From Allobrachymonas chironomi DSM 19884 (GTDB lineage Bacteria; Pseudomonadota; Gammaproteobacteria; Burkholderiales; Burkholderiaceae_C), in assembly GCF_000374625.1 (NCBI RefSeq), contig NZ_KB894765.1:124001-188000 (forward strand): DNA of 64,000 nucleotides, in the 5' to 3' direction. This document shows, in pieces, positions 28,460-37,222 of the stretch (the stretch's first letter is position 1; each line of letters starts with the position of its first letter). Made by a program: the position numbers and the translations under genes. The notes beneath the pieces are model-generated. The model did no database searches. It worked only from the letters and a program-made list of their open reading frames with translations, and had not been told where the DNA came from.

Positions 28460-29211
28460 CGACCAGCAGCCTCCTGCCCACCGGGGCTGCGCAGCCAGCC
28501 ACCACGCTGCACAACCAGCCTTCCCCCGATTACGCCCTGCATCTGCAACAGGCCCGCGATACCCTGCGCGCCGCTGTGGCCGAATTCGGCAGCGCACAGA
28601 TCACGCAAGCCAACAGCCTGGGCGCTGAAGACGTGGTACTGCACCATCTGATCGAACAGGACGAACTGGGCATTGCCTCCTTCGTGCTGCAAACCGGCCA
28701 GCTGCATCCGGAAACCCTGGAACTGCTGGAGCACGTGGTACAGACCAGCCGCGTGCCAGTCAACGTGCTGGAACCGGTGCAGGAACAGGCCGTGGCCTTT
28801 GTCCAGCGCGAAGGCGCCAATGCCATGTACCAGAGCATCGCGCTGCGCAAGGCCTGCTGCCAGATCCGCAAGATGGAGCCGCTGGCCCGGGCACTGCAGG
28901 GCAAGTCGGCCTGGATCACCGGCCTGCGCCGTGAGCAGTCCGGCGCCCGCGCCGAAGTGCCGCTGCGCGATGCCAGCGACACCGGCAAGCCGGTCAAGTT
29001 CAACCCGCTGGCCAACTGGACCTGGGGCGACATCTGGCACTACATCGCCAGCCACGGCGTGCGCTACAACCCGCTGCACGACCGTTTTTACCCCAGCATC
29101 GGCTGCGCGCCCTGCACCCGCGCCATCAGCCTGGGCGAGGATTTCCGCGCCGGCCGCTGGTGGTGGGAGGACGAGAGCGCCAAGGAATGCGGCCTGCACG
29201 TCAAGTCCTGA
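28456..29211 (+). CDS. cysH: Phosphoadenylyl/adenylyl-sulfate reductase
   Basis: A 251-residue enzyme that reduces activated sulfate to sulfite. Besides the catalytic ECGLH motif (C245), it has KACCQIRK (C134, C135) and IGCAPC (C217, C220), the four cysteines of a 4Fe-4S cluster. That pattern is known for APS reductases, which use adenylyl sulfate directly and need no CysC kinase; consistent with this, no cysC lies in the operon and the CysN below has no kinase domain. The start overlaps DUF934 and the next gene is 10 bases on. Confidence 0.93.
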   Translation: MTTSSLLPTGAAQPATTLHNQPSPDYALHLQQARDTLRAAVAEFGSAQITQANSLGAEDVVLHHLIEQDELGIASFVLQTGQLHPETLELLEHVVQTSRVPVNVLEPVQEQAVAFVQREGANAMYQSIALRKACCQIRKMEPLARALQGKSAWITGLRREQSGARAEVPLRDASDTGKPVKFNPLANWTWGDIWHYIASHGVRYNPLHDRFYPSIGCAPCTRAISLGEDFRAGRWWWEDESAKECGLHVKS

Positions 29212-29220
29212 GAGCCGGTC

Positions 29221-30180
29221 ATGACCTTTACCCTGGAATCTGCCATGAATGCCCCCCTGCCCCCGCAGGCGCTGCACGCGCCCCTGAGCAACGCCCATCT
29301 GGATGCACTGGAAGAGGAAACCATTTTCCTGCTGCGCGAAGTTGCCGCCGTATTTGAACGCCCGGCCCTGCTGTTTTCCGGCGGCAAGGACTCGCTGGTG
29401 ATGCTGCACTGTGCCGAAAAGGCCTTTGGTGCCGGCCGCATCCCGTATCCGCTGCTGATGATCGATACCGGCCACAGCTTCCCCGAAGTCACCGATTTCC
29501 GCGACCAGCGCGCCCGCGAACTGCAGGCCGACCTGATCGTGCGCAGCGTGGAAGACTCCATGGCGCGCGGCACGGTACGCCTGTCGCGGCCGGACGAAAG
29601 CCGCAACGCCCACCAGTCGGTCACGCTGCTGGAAGCGATCGAGGAATTCCGCTTCGATGCCCTGATCGGCGGTGCCCGCCGCGACGAGGAAAAAGCCCGC
29701 GCCAAGGAGCGCATCTTCAGCCACCGCGACAGCTTTGGCCAGTGGCAACCCAAGCAGCAGCGCCCCGAGCTTTGGACGCTGTTCAACACCCGGCTGCAAC
29801 CGGGCGAGCACTTCCGCGTTTTCCCGATCAGCAACTGGACCGAACTCGACGTCTGGCAATACATCGCCCGTGAAAACATCGCCCTGCCCCCGCTGTACTA
29901 CGCGCACCAGCGCGAGGTGGTGGAGCGCCGCGGCCTGCTGGTGCCGGTCACCCCGCTGACTCCGCCGCGCGATGGCGAAACCGTGCAGACCCGCACCGTG
30001 CGCTTCCGCACCGTGGGCGACATCACCTGCACCTGCCCGGTCGAGAGCCCGGCCGCCAGCGCCCTCGACATCGTGCGCGAAACCGTGCAAGCCAGCGTCA
30101 GCGAACGCGGCGCCACCCGCATGGACGACCAGACCAGCGACGCCAGCATGGAAAAACGCAAACTGGAAGGATATTTCTGA
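29221..30180 (+). CDS. cysD: Sulfate adenylyltransferase subunit CysD
   Basis: CysD makes adenylyl sulfate from sulfate and ATP with the CysN GTPase as partner. The 319-residue protein has the PP-loop SGGKDSLVMLH (about residues 53-63) and the conserved GGARRDEEKARAKER region, and ends with KRKLEGYF. It has a nine-residue N-terminal part before a second ATG at 29245; both starts are possible. Its stop shares one base with the cysN start. Confidence 0.95.
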   Translation: MTFTLESAMNAPLPPQALHAPLSNAHLDALEEETIFLLREVAAVFERPALLFSGGKDSLVMLHCAEKAFGAGRIPYPLLMIDTGHSFPEVTDFRDQRARELQADLIVRSVEDSMARGTVRLSRPDESRNAHQSVTLLEAIEEFRFDALIGGARRDEEKARAKERIFSHRDSFGQWQPKQQRPELWTLFNTRLQPGEHFRVFPISNWTELDVWQYIARENIALPPLYYAHQREVVERRGLLVPVTPLTPPRDGETVQTRTVRFRTVGDITCTCPVESPAASALDIVRETVQASVSERGATRMDDQTSDASMEKRKLEGYF

Positions 30181-31532
30181 TGCACACCCTGAGCACCGAA
30201 CGCCCGGCCCTGGCCAACAGCCAGGCCAGCAGCACCGCCCCGGCGCTGCGCTTCATCACCTGCGGCAGCGTCGATGATGGCAAGAGCACACTCATCGGCC
30301 GCCTGCTGCTGGACAGCCGCAGCGTGCTGCAGGACCAGCTGGCCCACGTCACCCACCAGGCCAGCGGCCAGATCAACACCGCCGAACTGGCCCGCCTGAC
30401 CGACGGCCTACAGGCCGAACGCGAACAGGGCATCACCATTGATGTCGCCTGGCGCTACTTTGCCACGCCCCAGCGCAAGTTCATCATCGGCGATGCACCG
30501 GGTCACGAACAGTACACCCGCAACATGGTCACCGCCGCCAGCCAGGCCGATTGCGCCGTGGTGCTGGTCGATGCCACCAAGCTGTCCTGGGCCGCCAGTG
30601 GCGAAGGCGCGCACACCCTGCTGCCACAAACCCGTCGCCATGCACTGCTGGCGCAGCTGCTGCGCGTGCCGCACATCGTGTTTGCCATCAACAAGCTGGA
30701 TGCCGTGGCCGATGCCAGTGCCGCCTACCAGCGCATCCAAGCCGCGCTGCAGGCCTTCGCCAGCGAAGCCGGGCTGGACGTGCGCGCCACCATTCCCGTC
30801 TCGGCGCTGACCGGCTGGAACGTGGTGGACCCGCATCACGGCTGGTGCGATTACCAGGGTCCTGCCCTGCTGGAGCTGCTGGAACAACTGCCGCGTGAAC
30901 CGCATGCCGCCGCCCTGCCCGCTGCCCTGCCGGTGCAGTGGGTGGAATCCAACGCCTCCAGCACCGCCACCGACCGCAGCCGCCGCGTGCTGTGGGGCCG
31001 TGTCTCCGAAGGCACGCTGCGCCCCGGCGACACGCTGCAGGCCTTCCCCAGCGGCCAGAGCGCCCAGGTGGTGGAGCTGCTGGACCACGGCCGTCGCCCG
31101 TTGGCGCAGGCCCAGGCACCTGCCAGCACCGGTGTGGTGCTGGACCGCGAACTGGACATTTCGCGTGGCGACTGGCTGCTGGGCCAGGGTGCCCCGCGCC
31201 CGCGCCGTGACATCACGGCCACCATCGCCTGGCTGGACCAGGAGCCGCTGCAGCCCGGCCGCGTCTACTGGGCCCTGCACGGCCACCGCTGGATCAAGGC
31301 CAAGGTCACGCGCATCGTGCACCAGCTCGATATCACCACCCTGCAAACGCAGCAGGCCGATTCCCTGGCCGCCAACGCCATCGGCCAGGTCCAGCTCGCG
31401 CTGCAAACCGCTCTTCCGGTGCAGGCCTATGCCGACAGCCGCAGCCAGGGGGCCATGATTCTGGTCGATACCGCCAGCCACGCCACCGCTGCCGCCTTGC
31501 TGATCGAACCAGAGGTCGAAGAAGACTTCTGA
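30180..31532 (+). CDS. cysN: Sulfate adenylyltransferase subunit CysN (GTPase)
   Basis: CysN is the EF-Tu-like GTPase that energises sulfate activation by CysD. The 450-residue protein has G1 GSVDDGKST, G3 DAPGHEQY, G4 NKLD and the LTDGLQAEREQGITIDVA switch region. It ends with the beta-barrel domains and lacks the C-terminal APS kinase domain seen in CysNC fusions. It is the last gene of the operon, with an ATG overlapping the cysD stop; about 140 bases follow before fdxA. Confidence 0.95.
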   Translation: MHTLSTERPALANSQASSTAPALRFITCGSVDDGKSTLIGRLLLDSRSVLQDQLAHVTHQASGQINTAELARLTDGLQAEREQGITIDVAWRYFATPQRKFIIGDAPGHEQYTRNMVTAASQADCAVVLVDATKLSWAASGEGAHTLLPQTRRHALLAQLLRVPHIVFAINKLDAVADASAAYQRIQAALQAFASEAGLDVRATIPVSALTGWNVVDPHHGWCDYQGPALLELLEQLPREPHAAALPAALPVQWVESNASSTATDRSRRVLWGRVSEGTLRPGDTLQAFPSGQSAQVVELLDHGRRPLAQAQAPASTGVVLDRELDISRGDWLLGQGAPRPRRDITATIAWLDQEPLQPGRVYWALHGHRWIKAKVTRIVHQLDITTLQTQQADSLAANAIGQVQLALQTALPVQAYADSRSQGAMILVDTASHATAAALLIEPEVEEDF

Positions 31533-31676
31533 ACCTTGATCCAGGACAAAAGCTGCTGCAACATCCCTTTACGGCATAGTCTTATCACGCGAAAGCCAAA
31601 GGCAGATCGTTAGAATACAGGGTAAACGGCAGCTGACCTGCCCTGTCTTTTTGTGTCCATTTTTTCGAGAATTGCC

Positions 31677-32006
31677 ATGACCCACGTTGTCACCGAAGCC
31701 TGTATCCGCTGCAAATACACCGACTGTGTCGATGTCTGCCCGGTGGACTGCTTCCGCGAAGGCCCCAATTTCCTGACCATCGATCCCGACGAATGCATCG
31801 ACTGCGCCGTCTGCATCCCGGAGTGCCCGGTGGGTGCCATCTACGCCGAAGAAGACACGCCGGCAGACCAGCAGCACATGATCAAGCTGAACGCCGAACT
31901 GGCACGTCTGCCCAACTGGAAGACCATCACCCGCCGCAAGGAGCCGCTGCCCGACCACGAAGACTGGAAGGACCGCACCGACAAGCTCAAGGAACTGGTC
32001 CGCTGA
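31677..32006 (+). CDS. fdxA: 7Fe ferredoxin FdxA
   Basis: A 109-residue ferredoxin with one 3Fe-4S and one 4Fe-4S cluster. Cysteines are C9, C12, C17, C21, C25 and C40, C43, C46, C50; the CxxxxxxxC spacing of C9 and C17, with C50, matches the 3Fe site, and C21, C40, C43, C46 the 4Fe site. The C-terminal 50 residues are charged, as in the Azotobacter FdI type. The start (MTHVVTEAC) fits the family; the frame is open eight codons upstream. It may donate electrons to the sulfite reductase encoded just upstream; this is inferred. Confidence 0.95.
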   Translation: MTHVVTEACIRCKYTDCVDVCPVDCFREGPNFLTIDPDECIDCAVCIPECPVGAIYAEEDTPADQQHMIKLNAELARLPNWKTITRRKEPLPDHEDWKDRTDKLKELVR

Positions 32007-32094
32007 TCGCGGTGCTTCTTTCCGCAGCTCCTCCCTGTGCGACGGCCTTGTCCGTCGCCATTTCATTTCTGGCGGCTACTCACCGCCCCCTGCC

Positions 32095-33162
32095 ATGACT
32101 GCTGTACGCCCCTTCGCCAATCCGATCGAAACCGATGCCGTCATCATCGGTGCCGGCCCGGTCGGCCTGTTCCAGATCTTCGAGCTGGGCCTGCTTGAAG
32201 TCAAGGCCCATATCATCGACTCGCTGGCTTACCCCGGTGGCCAGCCGATCGAGCTCTACCCGGACAAGCCGATCTATGACATCCCGGCAATTCCGGTCTG
32301 TACCGGCCAGGAGCTAACCGATGCCCTGCTCAAGCAGACCGAGCCCTTTGGTGCCACCTACCATCTGGGCCAGGAAGTCAGCGTCGTCGAAAAGCAGGAA
32401 GACGGCCGCTTCCATGTCGAGACCAGCAAGGGCACGCGTTTCCTGACCAAGACCATCTTCATTGCCGCCGGCGTGGGTGCCTTCCAGCCCCGCACGCTCA
32501 AGGTCGAAGGCCTGGACAAATTCGAGGGCAGCCAGCTGTTCTACCGCGTACGTGACCCGCAGCAATACGCCGGCAAGAACCTGGTCATCGTCGGCGGTGG
32601 CGACTCCGCACTCGACTGGGTGCTGAACTTCGTCGAGGGCGAGCACAAGGCCGAAAGCGTGATCCTGATCCACCGCCGCGACGGTTTCCGTGCCGCACCG
32701 GCCAGCGTGGCCCGCATGAAGGAACTGTGCGAACAGTTCGAGATGCAGTTCATCGTCGGCCAGGTCACCGGCTACGAAGAAGACAACACCCTCAAGGCCG
32801 TCAAGGTCACGGGCGGTGACGGCGTGACGCGCTCGGTGCCACTGGACGTGCTGTTCGTCTTCTTCGGCCTGTCCCCCAAGCTCGGCCCGATCGCCGACTG
32901 GGGCCTGGAAATCGAACGCAAGCAGCTGGTGGTCGATACCGAAAAATTCTCCACCAGCGAACCCGGCATCTTCGCCGTAGGCGACATCAACACCTACCCC
33001 GGCAAGAAAAAGCTGATCCTGTCCGGCTTCCACGAATGCGCACTCGCCGCTTTCGGGGCCATGGACATCATCTTCCCGGAGAAAAAGGTGTTCCTGCAGT
33101 ACACCACCACCAGCCCCAAGCTGCACAAGGTACTGGGCGTGGAAATGCCGAATTTCGACTGA
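32095..33162 (+). CDS. Thioredoxin-reductase-like ferredoxin-NADP reductase
   Basis: A 355-residue two-domain FAD/NAD(P)H oxidoreductase. It has an FAD GxGxxG at [10 protein letters not shown], an NADP fold at [13 protein letters not shown] with the following IHRRDGFRA, and [12 protein letters not shown] near the end. The CxxC pair of thioredoxin reductase is absent, placing it with the YumC-type ferredoxin-NADP reductases. It lies 88 bases after fdxA, on the same strand, so it probably reduces that ferredoxin. Its stop codon abuts the thiD stop on the other strand with no gap. Confidence 0.9.
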   Translation: MTAVRPFANPIETDAVIIGAGPVGLFQIFELGLLEVKAHIIDSLAYPGGQPIELYPDKPIYDIPAIPVCTGQELTDALLKQTEPFGATYHLGQEVSVVEKQEDGRFHVETSKGTRFLTKTIFIAAGVGAFQPRTLKVEGLDKFEGSQLFYRVRDPQQYAGKNLVIVGGGDSALDWVLNFVEGEHKAESVILIHRRDGFRAAPASVARMKELCEQFEMQFIVGQVTGYEEDNTLKAVKVTGGDGVTRSVPLDVLFVFFGLSPKLGPIADWGLEIERKQLVVDTEKFSTSEPGIFAVGDINTYPGKKKLILSGFHECALAAFGAMDIIFPEKKVFLQYTTTSPKLHKVLGVEMPNFD

Positions 33163-34014
33163 TTACAGCCGCATCAGGCGCATCGCCCTCGGATGCGAGG
33201 CATGGTTCAACGGGCCGTTATCGGCCTTGCCGGTGCGGACCTGGGCACCATTGGCCAGCGCATGGCGCACATAGACACGCGCCAGCGTCACCGCATCGGC
33301 CAGCTCCTCGCCCAGCGCCAGATAGCAGGCCATGGCTGACGACAGCGTGCAGCCCGTGCCATGCGTGTTGGTCGTGGCAATGCGTGTATCGCGGAACAGC
33401 AGCTCCGTGCCATCCTCCTGCAGCAGCACATCCACCACTTCAGCCCCTGCCAGGTGGCCCCCCTTGATCAGCACGGCACGCGCGCCCATGGCCTGCAACG
33501 CACGCGCCGCCTGCTGCATGTCGGCCACCGTTTCCAGCTTGCGCCCTAGCAGCATGCCGGCCTCATCCAGGTTGGGCGTGATGACGCTGGCCAACGGAAA
33601 CAGCTGCTCCACCAGCACCGCCGTGCTGGCGTTTTCCATCAGGGCGGCACCGCTGGTAGCCACCATCACCGGGTCCAGCACGACAAACTCGCAGGGATGG
33701 CGGCGCAAGGCTTCGGCCACGCACATGACCACCTCGGGCGCATGCAGCATGCCGATCTTGACGGCCTCGTAGCCGATATCCTCGGCCACGGCATCGATCT
33801 GGGCGGCCAGCACGGCTGTCGGCACCGCATGGATGGCGCGCACGCCTTGCGTGTTCTGCGCTGTGATCGCCGTGATCGCCGTCATGCCATACACGCCCAG
33901 CGCCGAGCAGGTTTTCAGATCCGCCTGAATACCGGCACCGCCTCCGCTGTCGGAGCCGGCGATGCTGAGGACGCGGACATAGCTGTAGTCGTGAATGGGC
34001 ATGGATGGCTGCAC
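33163..34014 (-). CDS. thiD: Hydroxymethylpyrimidine (phosphate) kinase ThiD
   Basis: ThiD phosphorylates HMP and HMP phosphate to HMP pyrophosphate in thiamin synthesis. The 283-residue ribokinase-fold protein has SIAGSDSGGGAGIQADLKT at the start, the DPVMVATSG and TNTHGTGCT segments; the latter provides the anion hole and catalytic base. The start is GTG at 34014, supported by a GAGGAG ribosome site seven bases upstream. No TPP riboswitch and no other thiamin gene are visible near it. Confidence 0.93.
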   Translation of the reverse strand: MQPSMPIHDYSYVRVLSIAGSDSGGGAGIQADLKTCSALGVYGMTAITAITAQNTQGVRAIHAVPTAVLAAQIDAVAEDIGYEAVKIGMLHAPEVVMCVAEALRRHPCEFVVLDPVMVATSGAALMENASTAVLVEQLFPLASVITPNLDEAGMLLGRKLETVADMQQAARALQAMGARAVLIKGGHLAGAEVVDVLLQEDGTELLFRDTRIATTNTHGTGCTLSSAMACYLALGEELADAVTLARVYVRHALANGAQVRTGKADNGPLNHASHPRAMRLMRL

Positions 34015-34079
34015 GGCAATACTCCTCTCTGGTCAGATCCTGTCATCTTGCCGCAAGGCACCGGCTGCAGCAAGCATGA

Positions 34080-34113
34080 GAAAAGCCCTGCAACATGGCT
34101 GCTGCAGGGCTTT
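34080..34113 (-). terminator. Terminator after the tRNA-Asn pair
   Basis: Arms AAAGCCCTGCA and TGCAGGGCTTT form a perfect 11-base-pair stem with a 10-base loop. On the minus strand it lies three bases after the CCA end of the second tRNA-Asn gene and is followed by TTTTCTC. Confidence 0.8.
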
Positions 34114-34116
34114 GTC

Positions 34117-34192
34117 TGGCTCCTCAACCTGGGCTCGAACCAGGGACCTACGGATTAACAGTCCGGCGCTCTACCGACTGAGCTATTGAGGA
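34117..34192 (-). tRNA. tRNA-Asn (GTT), downstream copy
   Basis: Read on the minus strand, a 76-base cloverleaf with acceptor arms TCCTCAA and TTGAGGA, D-arm AGCTCAGTCGGTAGAGC, T-arm GGTTCGAGCC and an encoded CCA. The anticodon GTT is the complement of 34157-34159. It is identical to the second copy and 44 bases downstream of it in the transcript. Confidence 0.97.
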
Positions 34193-34236
34193 ATGTCGGT
34201 GTGGCAGCCGCCCGGGGGCAACTGCCGGAATTTTTC

Positions 34237-34312
34237 TGGCTCCTCAACCTGGGCTCGAACCAGGGACCTACGGATTAACAGTCCGGCGCTCTACCGACTG
34301 AGCTATTGAGGA
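34237..34312 (-). tRNA. tRNA-Asn (GTT), upstream copy
   Basis: Identical to the other copy and displaced by exactly 120 bases; anticodon complement at 34277-34279, encoded CCA at 34237-34239. A promoter with a perfect -10 box ends a few bases before its 5' end, so both tRNAs probably come from one transcript. Confidence 0.97.
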
Positions 34313-34324
34313 ACAGAAGCAAAG

Positions 34325-34353
34325 ATTATATACCAGCTTTTTTCATTTTTCCA
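34325..34353 (-). promoter_or_regulatory. Promoter of the tandem tRNA-Asn genes
   Basis: On the minus strand TGGAAA (34348-34353) and TATAAT (34325-34330) are 17 bases apart. The transcript would begin about six bases before the first tRNA. A T/A-rich stretch lies between and upstream of the boxes. Confidence 0.7.
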
Positions 34354-34398
34354 GCCCTTGCCCGTTTTTTGCAGACCAACCCGCAAGCCCGTGCCACA

Positions 34399-34425
34399 AA
34401 AGAAAAATCCTGCCGAAGCAGGATT
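34399..34425 (-). terminator. Terminator after phaB with TTCG loop
   Basis: On the minus strand a perfect 8-base-pair stem, AATCCTGC with GCAGGATT, is closed by a TTCG tetraloop and followed by TTTTTCTTTT. It lies about 50 bases after the phaB stop and is a textbook intrinsic terminator. Confidence 0.92.
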
Positions 34426-34440
34426 CCGCGAGGGCTCTGG

Positions 34441-34462
34441 CATGGCCTGCGCACAGGCCATG
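34441..34462 (-). repeat. Second hairpin between phaB and its terminator
   Basis: A perfect 9-base-pair stem, CATGGCCTG with CAGGCCATG, with a 4-base loop, sits 11 bases after the phaB stop and before the terminator. It may stabilise the 3' end of the mRNA. Confidence 0.6.
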
Positions 34463-34473
34463 CAGCTCACCCA

Positions 34474-35211
34474 TCAGCTCATGTGCAGACCACCGTTGCA
34501 GGCGAATTCGGCACCGGTGGTGAAACCGGAGTCCGGACCTGCCAGCCAGCTCACGATGGAGCCGATTTCCTCGGGCGTACCCAGGCGCTTGACCGGGATC
34601 GTGGCCACGATCTTTTCCAGCACGTCTTCACGGATGGCGCGCACCATGTCGGTACCGATGTAGCCCGGGCTCACGGTGTTGACCGTCACGCCCTTGTTGG
34701 CCAGTTCCTGGGCCAGGGCCATGGAGAAGCCGTGCATGCCGGCCTTGGCGGCCGAGTAGTTGGTCTGACCAGCCTGACCCTTGGCGCCGTTCACGGAAGA
34801 AATGTTGACGATGCGACCAAAACCACGCTCCACCATGTCCGGCACGACCTGCTTGGTCACGTTGAACATGGAGTTCAGGTTGGTCTCGATCACGGCCTTC
34901 CAGTCATCCGGCGTCATCTTGATGAACATGCGGTCACGCGTGATGCCGGCGTTGTTCACCAGCACGTCGATCGGGCCGTGCTCTTCCTTGGCCTTGCCAA
35001 AGGCTTCGACGGTGGAATCCCAGTCACCCACGTTGCCCACGGAGGCATAGAAGGTGTAACCCTCGGCCTTTTGCTCGTCCAGCCACTTCTGGAAGTCACG
35101 GGTCGGGCCGCAACCTGCAATGACCTTGAAACCATCCTTGTGCAGGCGCTGGCAGATCGCGGTACCGATGCCACCCATGCCACCTGTCACATATGCCACT
35201 TTTTGAGTCAT
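34474..35211 (-). CDS. phaB: Acetoacetyl-CoA reductase PhaB
   Basis: PhaB reduces acetoacetyl-CoA to (R)-3-hydroxybutyryl-CoA with NADPH, the monomer for polyhydroxybutyrate. The 245-residue short-chain dehydrogenase has TGGMGGIG, NNAGITRD, the catalytic Ser in ISSVNG and YSAAKAG with Tyr and Lys. It follows phaC by about 100 bases on the same strand. PhaA (thiolase), which often lies between the two, is not here. Confidence 0.95.
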   Translation of the reverse strand: MTQKVAYVTGGMGGIGTAICQRLHKDGFKVIAGCGPTRDFQKWLDEQKAEGYTFYASVGNVGDWDSTVEAFGKAKEEHGPIDVLVNNAGITRDRMFIKMTPDDWKAVIETNLNSMFNVTKQVVPDMVERGFGRIVNISSVNGAKGQAGQTNYSAAKAGMHGFSMALAQELANKGVTVNTVSPGYIGTDMVRAIREDVLEKIVATIPVKRLGTPEEIGSIVSWLAGPDSGFTTGAEFACNGGLHMS

Positions 35212-35310
35212 TGTCGTCTCCTCTTGTTGATGCTCATCTTCAGTGTAAGAGCCCGGCCGGGACTGTCCTGGCCGGACTAGGTAAAACTCCTGCTGCCAGA
35301 AACCCTGACA

Positions 35311-37068
35311 TCAGACCACGGAGGCCTTGGCCTTCACGTAGCGGCCGGGTGCCGGCTCGATTTCCTTGTGCTGGGTGCTGCCGTAGCGCTTGGGCGCTGC
35401 CACCATGGCACCACCCTGCTGCGCCAGCCAGCCGGCCCAGTCCGGCCACCAGCTGCCCGTGTGCTCTTCGGAGCCGGCGATCCAGTCGTTGACATCTGCC
35501 GGCAGGGCGGCTTCGTTGGTCCAGTAGCTGCGCTTCTTCTTGGCCGGCGGGTTGATCACGCCGGCAATGTGGCCGGAAGCCCCCATCACGAAACGCTTCT
35601 CGCCCGGCAGTACCTGGGTGGAGGCGTAGGCACCCTCGATCGGCACGATGTGGTCCTCGCGCGAACCGTAGATGTAGACCGGGATGTCGATCTTGCCCAG
35701 ATCCAGCTTCTGGCCGCAGACTTCCAGGCGGTTCGGCTTGATCAGGTTGTTTTCCAGGTACATGTTGCGCAGGTACCAGGAATACATCGGGCCAGGCAGG
35801 TTGGTGGAATCGCAGTTCCAGTACAGCAGGTCGAACGGCGGCGGGGTTTCACCCTTCAGGTAGTTGCCCACCACGTAGTTCCACACCAGGTCGTTGGGGC
35901 GCAGGAAGCTGAAGGTGGTCGACAGGTCGTTGGCCGGCATCAGGCCGCCCTGGCCAAACTGCATTTCGCGCATGCGCACGAAGGCTTCGTCGATGAACAG
36001 GTCCAGCACGCCGGTGTCGGTGAAGTCCATCAGCGTGGTCAGGAAGGTGGCGCTGTTGGCCAGCTTCTCGCCACGGCCGGCCAGCACGGCCAGCGCGTTG
36101 CTCAGGATGGTGCCGCCGACACAGAAGCCCAGCACGTTCAGATCCGGCTTCTTGGTGATGTCCAGCACCGTCTTCATGGCCGTGATGGCACCCTTCTCGA
36201 CGTAATCGTCCCAGGTGACCTGGGCCAGCGAGGCGTCGGGGTTGCGCCAGCTCACCATGTAGGCGCGATGGCCCTGCTCCAGCACGTAGCGCACCAGCGA
36301 GTTGGCAGGCTGCAGGTCCATGATGTAGAACTTGTTGATGCAGGGCGGGATGAACAGGAAGGGGCGCTCATGCACCTTCTCGGTCAACGGCTTGTACTCG
36401 ATCAGCTGGAACAGCTCGTTCTCGAACACCACGGCACCTTCGGTGGTGGCGACGTTGGTGCCGACCTCGAACTTGCTCTCGTCGGTCATGGAGACATGGC
36501 CCTGGCGCATGTCGTGCAGCATGTTCTGCATGCCCTTGGCAATGCTCTCGCCCTTGGTCTCGATGGCCTTTTTCTGGGCATCGGGGTTGAAGGCCAGGAA
36601 GTTGCTCGGGGCGGCAGCGGCAGCCCACTGCTCGACGGCAAAGTTGACGCGCGCCTTGGTCTTGGCATCGGCCTGCATGGCGTCGGCCATGCCCATCAGC
36701 ATGCGGGTGTTGATCAGGTGCAGCGCGGCGGCAAAGCCGGACACCGGCTGGCGCTGCCATTCCTCGCTGGCAAAGCGGCGGTCGGTAGCGATGGTGGGCG
36801 GCACCATGCCCTGCAGCCACAGCTGGGACAGCTCCTGGGCATAGGTCTGCTGCAGCTGCTGCAGCTTGGTGGTATCGAAAGTGACCTGCGGGCCATTGGG
36901 CAGCGTCGGCACCATCTGCTGGAACATGCCCATCATTTCAGTAGCCGGCATGGGAGCGCCAAAGCCTCCGCTCTGCATGGCCTTGCCATATTGCTGCATG
37001 GCATTGGTCCACATGGCCTGCATGGGCGCGGCAACGGACTCCCAGGGGTTCTTGGGGGTTTGGCTCAT
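35311..37068 (-). CDS. phaC: Class I poly(3-hydroxyalkanoate) synthase PhaC
   Basis: PhaC polymerises (R)-3-hydroxyacyl-CoA at the granule surface. The 585-residue protein has the lipase-like box GFCVGG (C316), a catalytic Asp in REDHIVPIEGAY, and the catalytic His in GASGHIAG; the length is that of class I enzymes. The ATG at 37068 is chosen because AGGAGA lies seven bases before it; ATG 37086 is in front of that site. The C-terminal YVKAKASVV tail is typical. It is followed by phaB; no phasin or phaR gene is nearby. Confidence 0.96.
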   Translation of the reverse strand: MSQTPKNPWESVAAPMQAMWTNAMQQYGKAMQSGGFGAPMPATEMMGMFQQMVPTLPNGPQVTFDTTKLQQLQQTYAQELSQLWLQGMVPPTIATDRRFASEEWQRQPVSGFAAALHLINTRMLMGMADAMQADAKTKARVNFAVEQWAAAAAPSNFLAFNPDAQKKAIETKGESIAKGMQNMLHDMRQGHVSMTDESKFEVGTNVATTEGAVVFENELFQLIEYKPLTEKVHERPFLFIPPCINKFYIMDLQPANSLVRYVLEQGHRAYMVSWRNPDASLAQVTWDDYVEKGAITAMKTVLDITKKPDLNVLGFCVGGTILSNALAVLAGRGEKLANSATFLTTLMDFTDTGVLDLFIDEAFVRMREMQFGQGGLMPANDLSTTFSFLRPNDLVWNYVVGNYLKGETPPPFDLLYWNCDSTNLPGPMYSWYLRNMYLENNLIKPNRLEVCGQKLDLGKIDIPVYIYGSREDHIVPIEGAYASTQVLPGEKRFVMGASGHIAGVINPPAKKKRSYWTNEAALPADVNDWIAGSEEHTGSWWPDWAGWLAQQGGAMVAAPKRYGSTQHKEIEPAPGRYVKAKASVV

Positions 37069-37222
37069 CAGCTTGTCTCCTTGCATCGTTGTAGTGAAAT
37101 CACCTCTGCATGATAACGGGCATGCAGGGTGTGTACTGGTATGAAAACCCTGTTTGTTCGGGCAACCAATTCACCATCATCCTAAGTCATTTTTTTGACA
37201 ATATGAAGGCAATCTGCCGATG

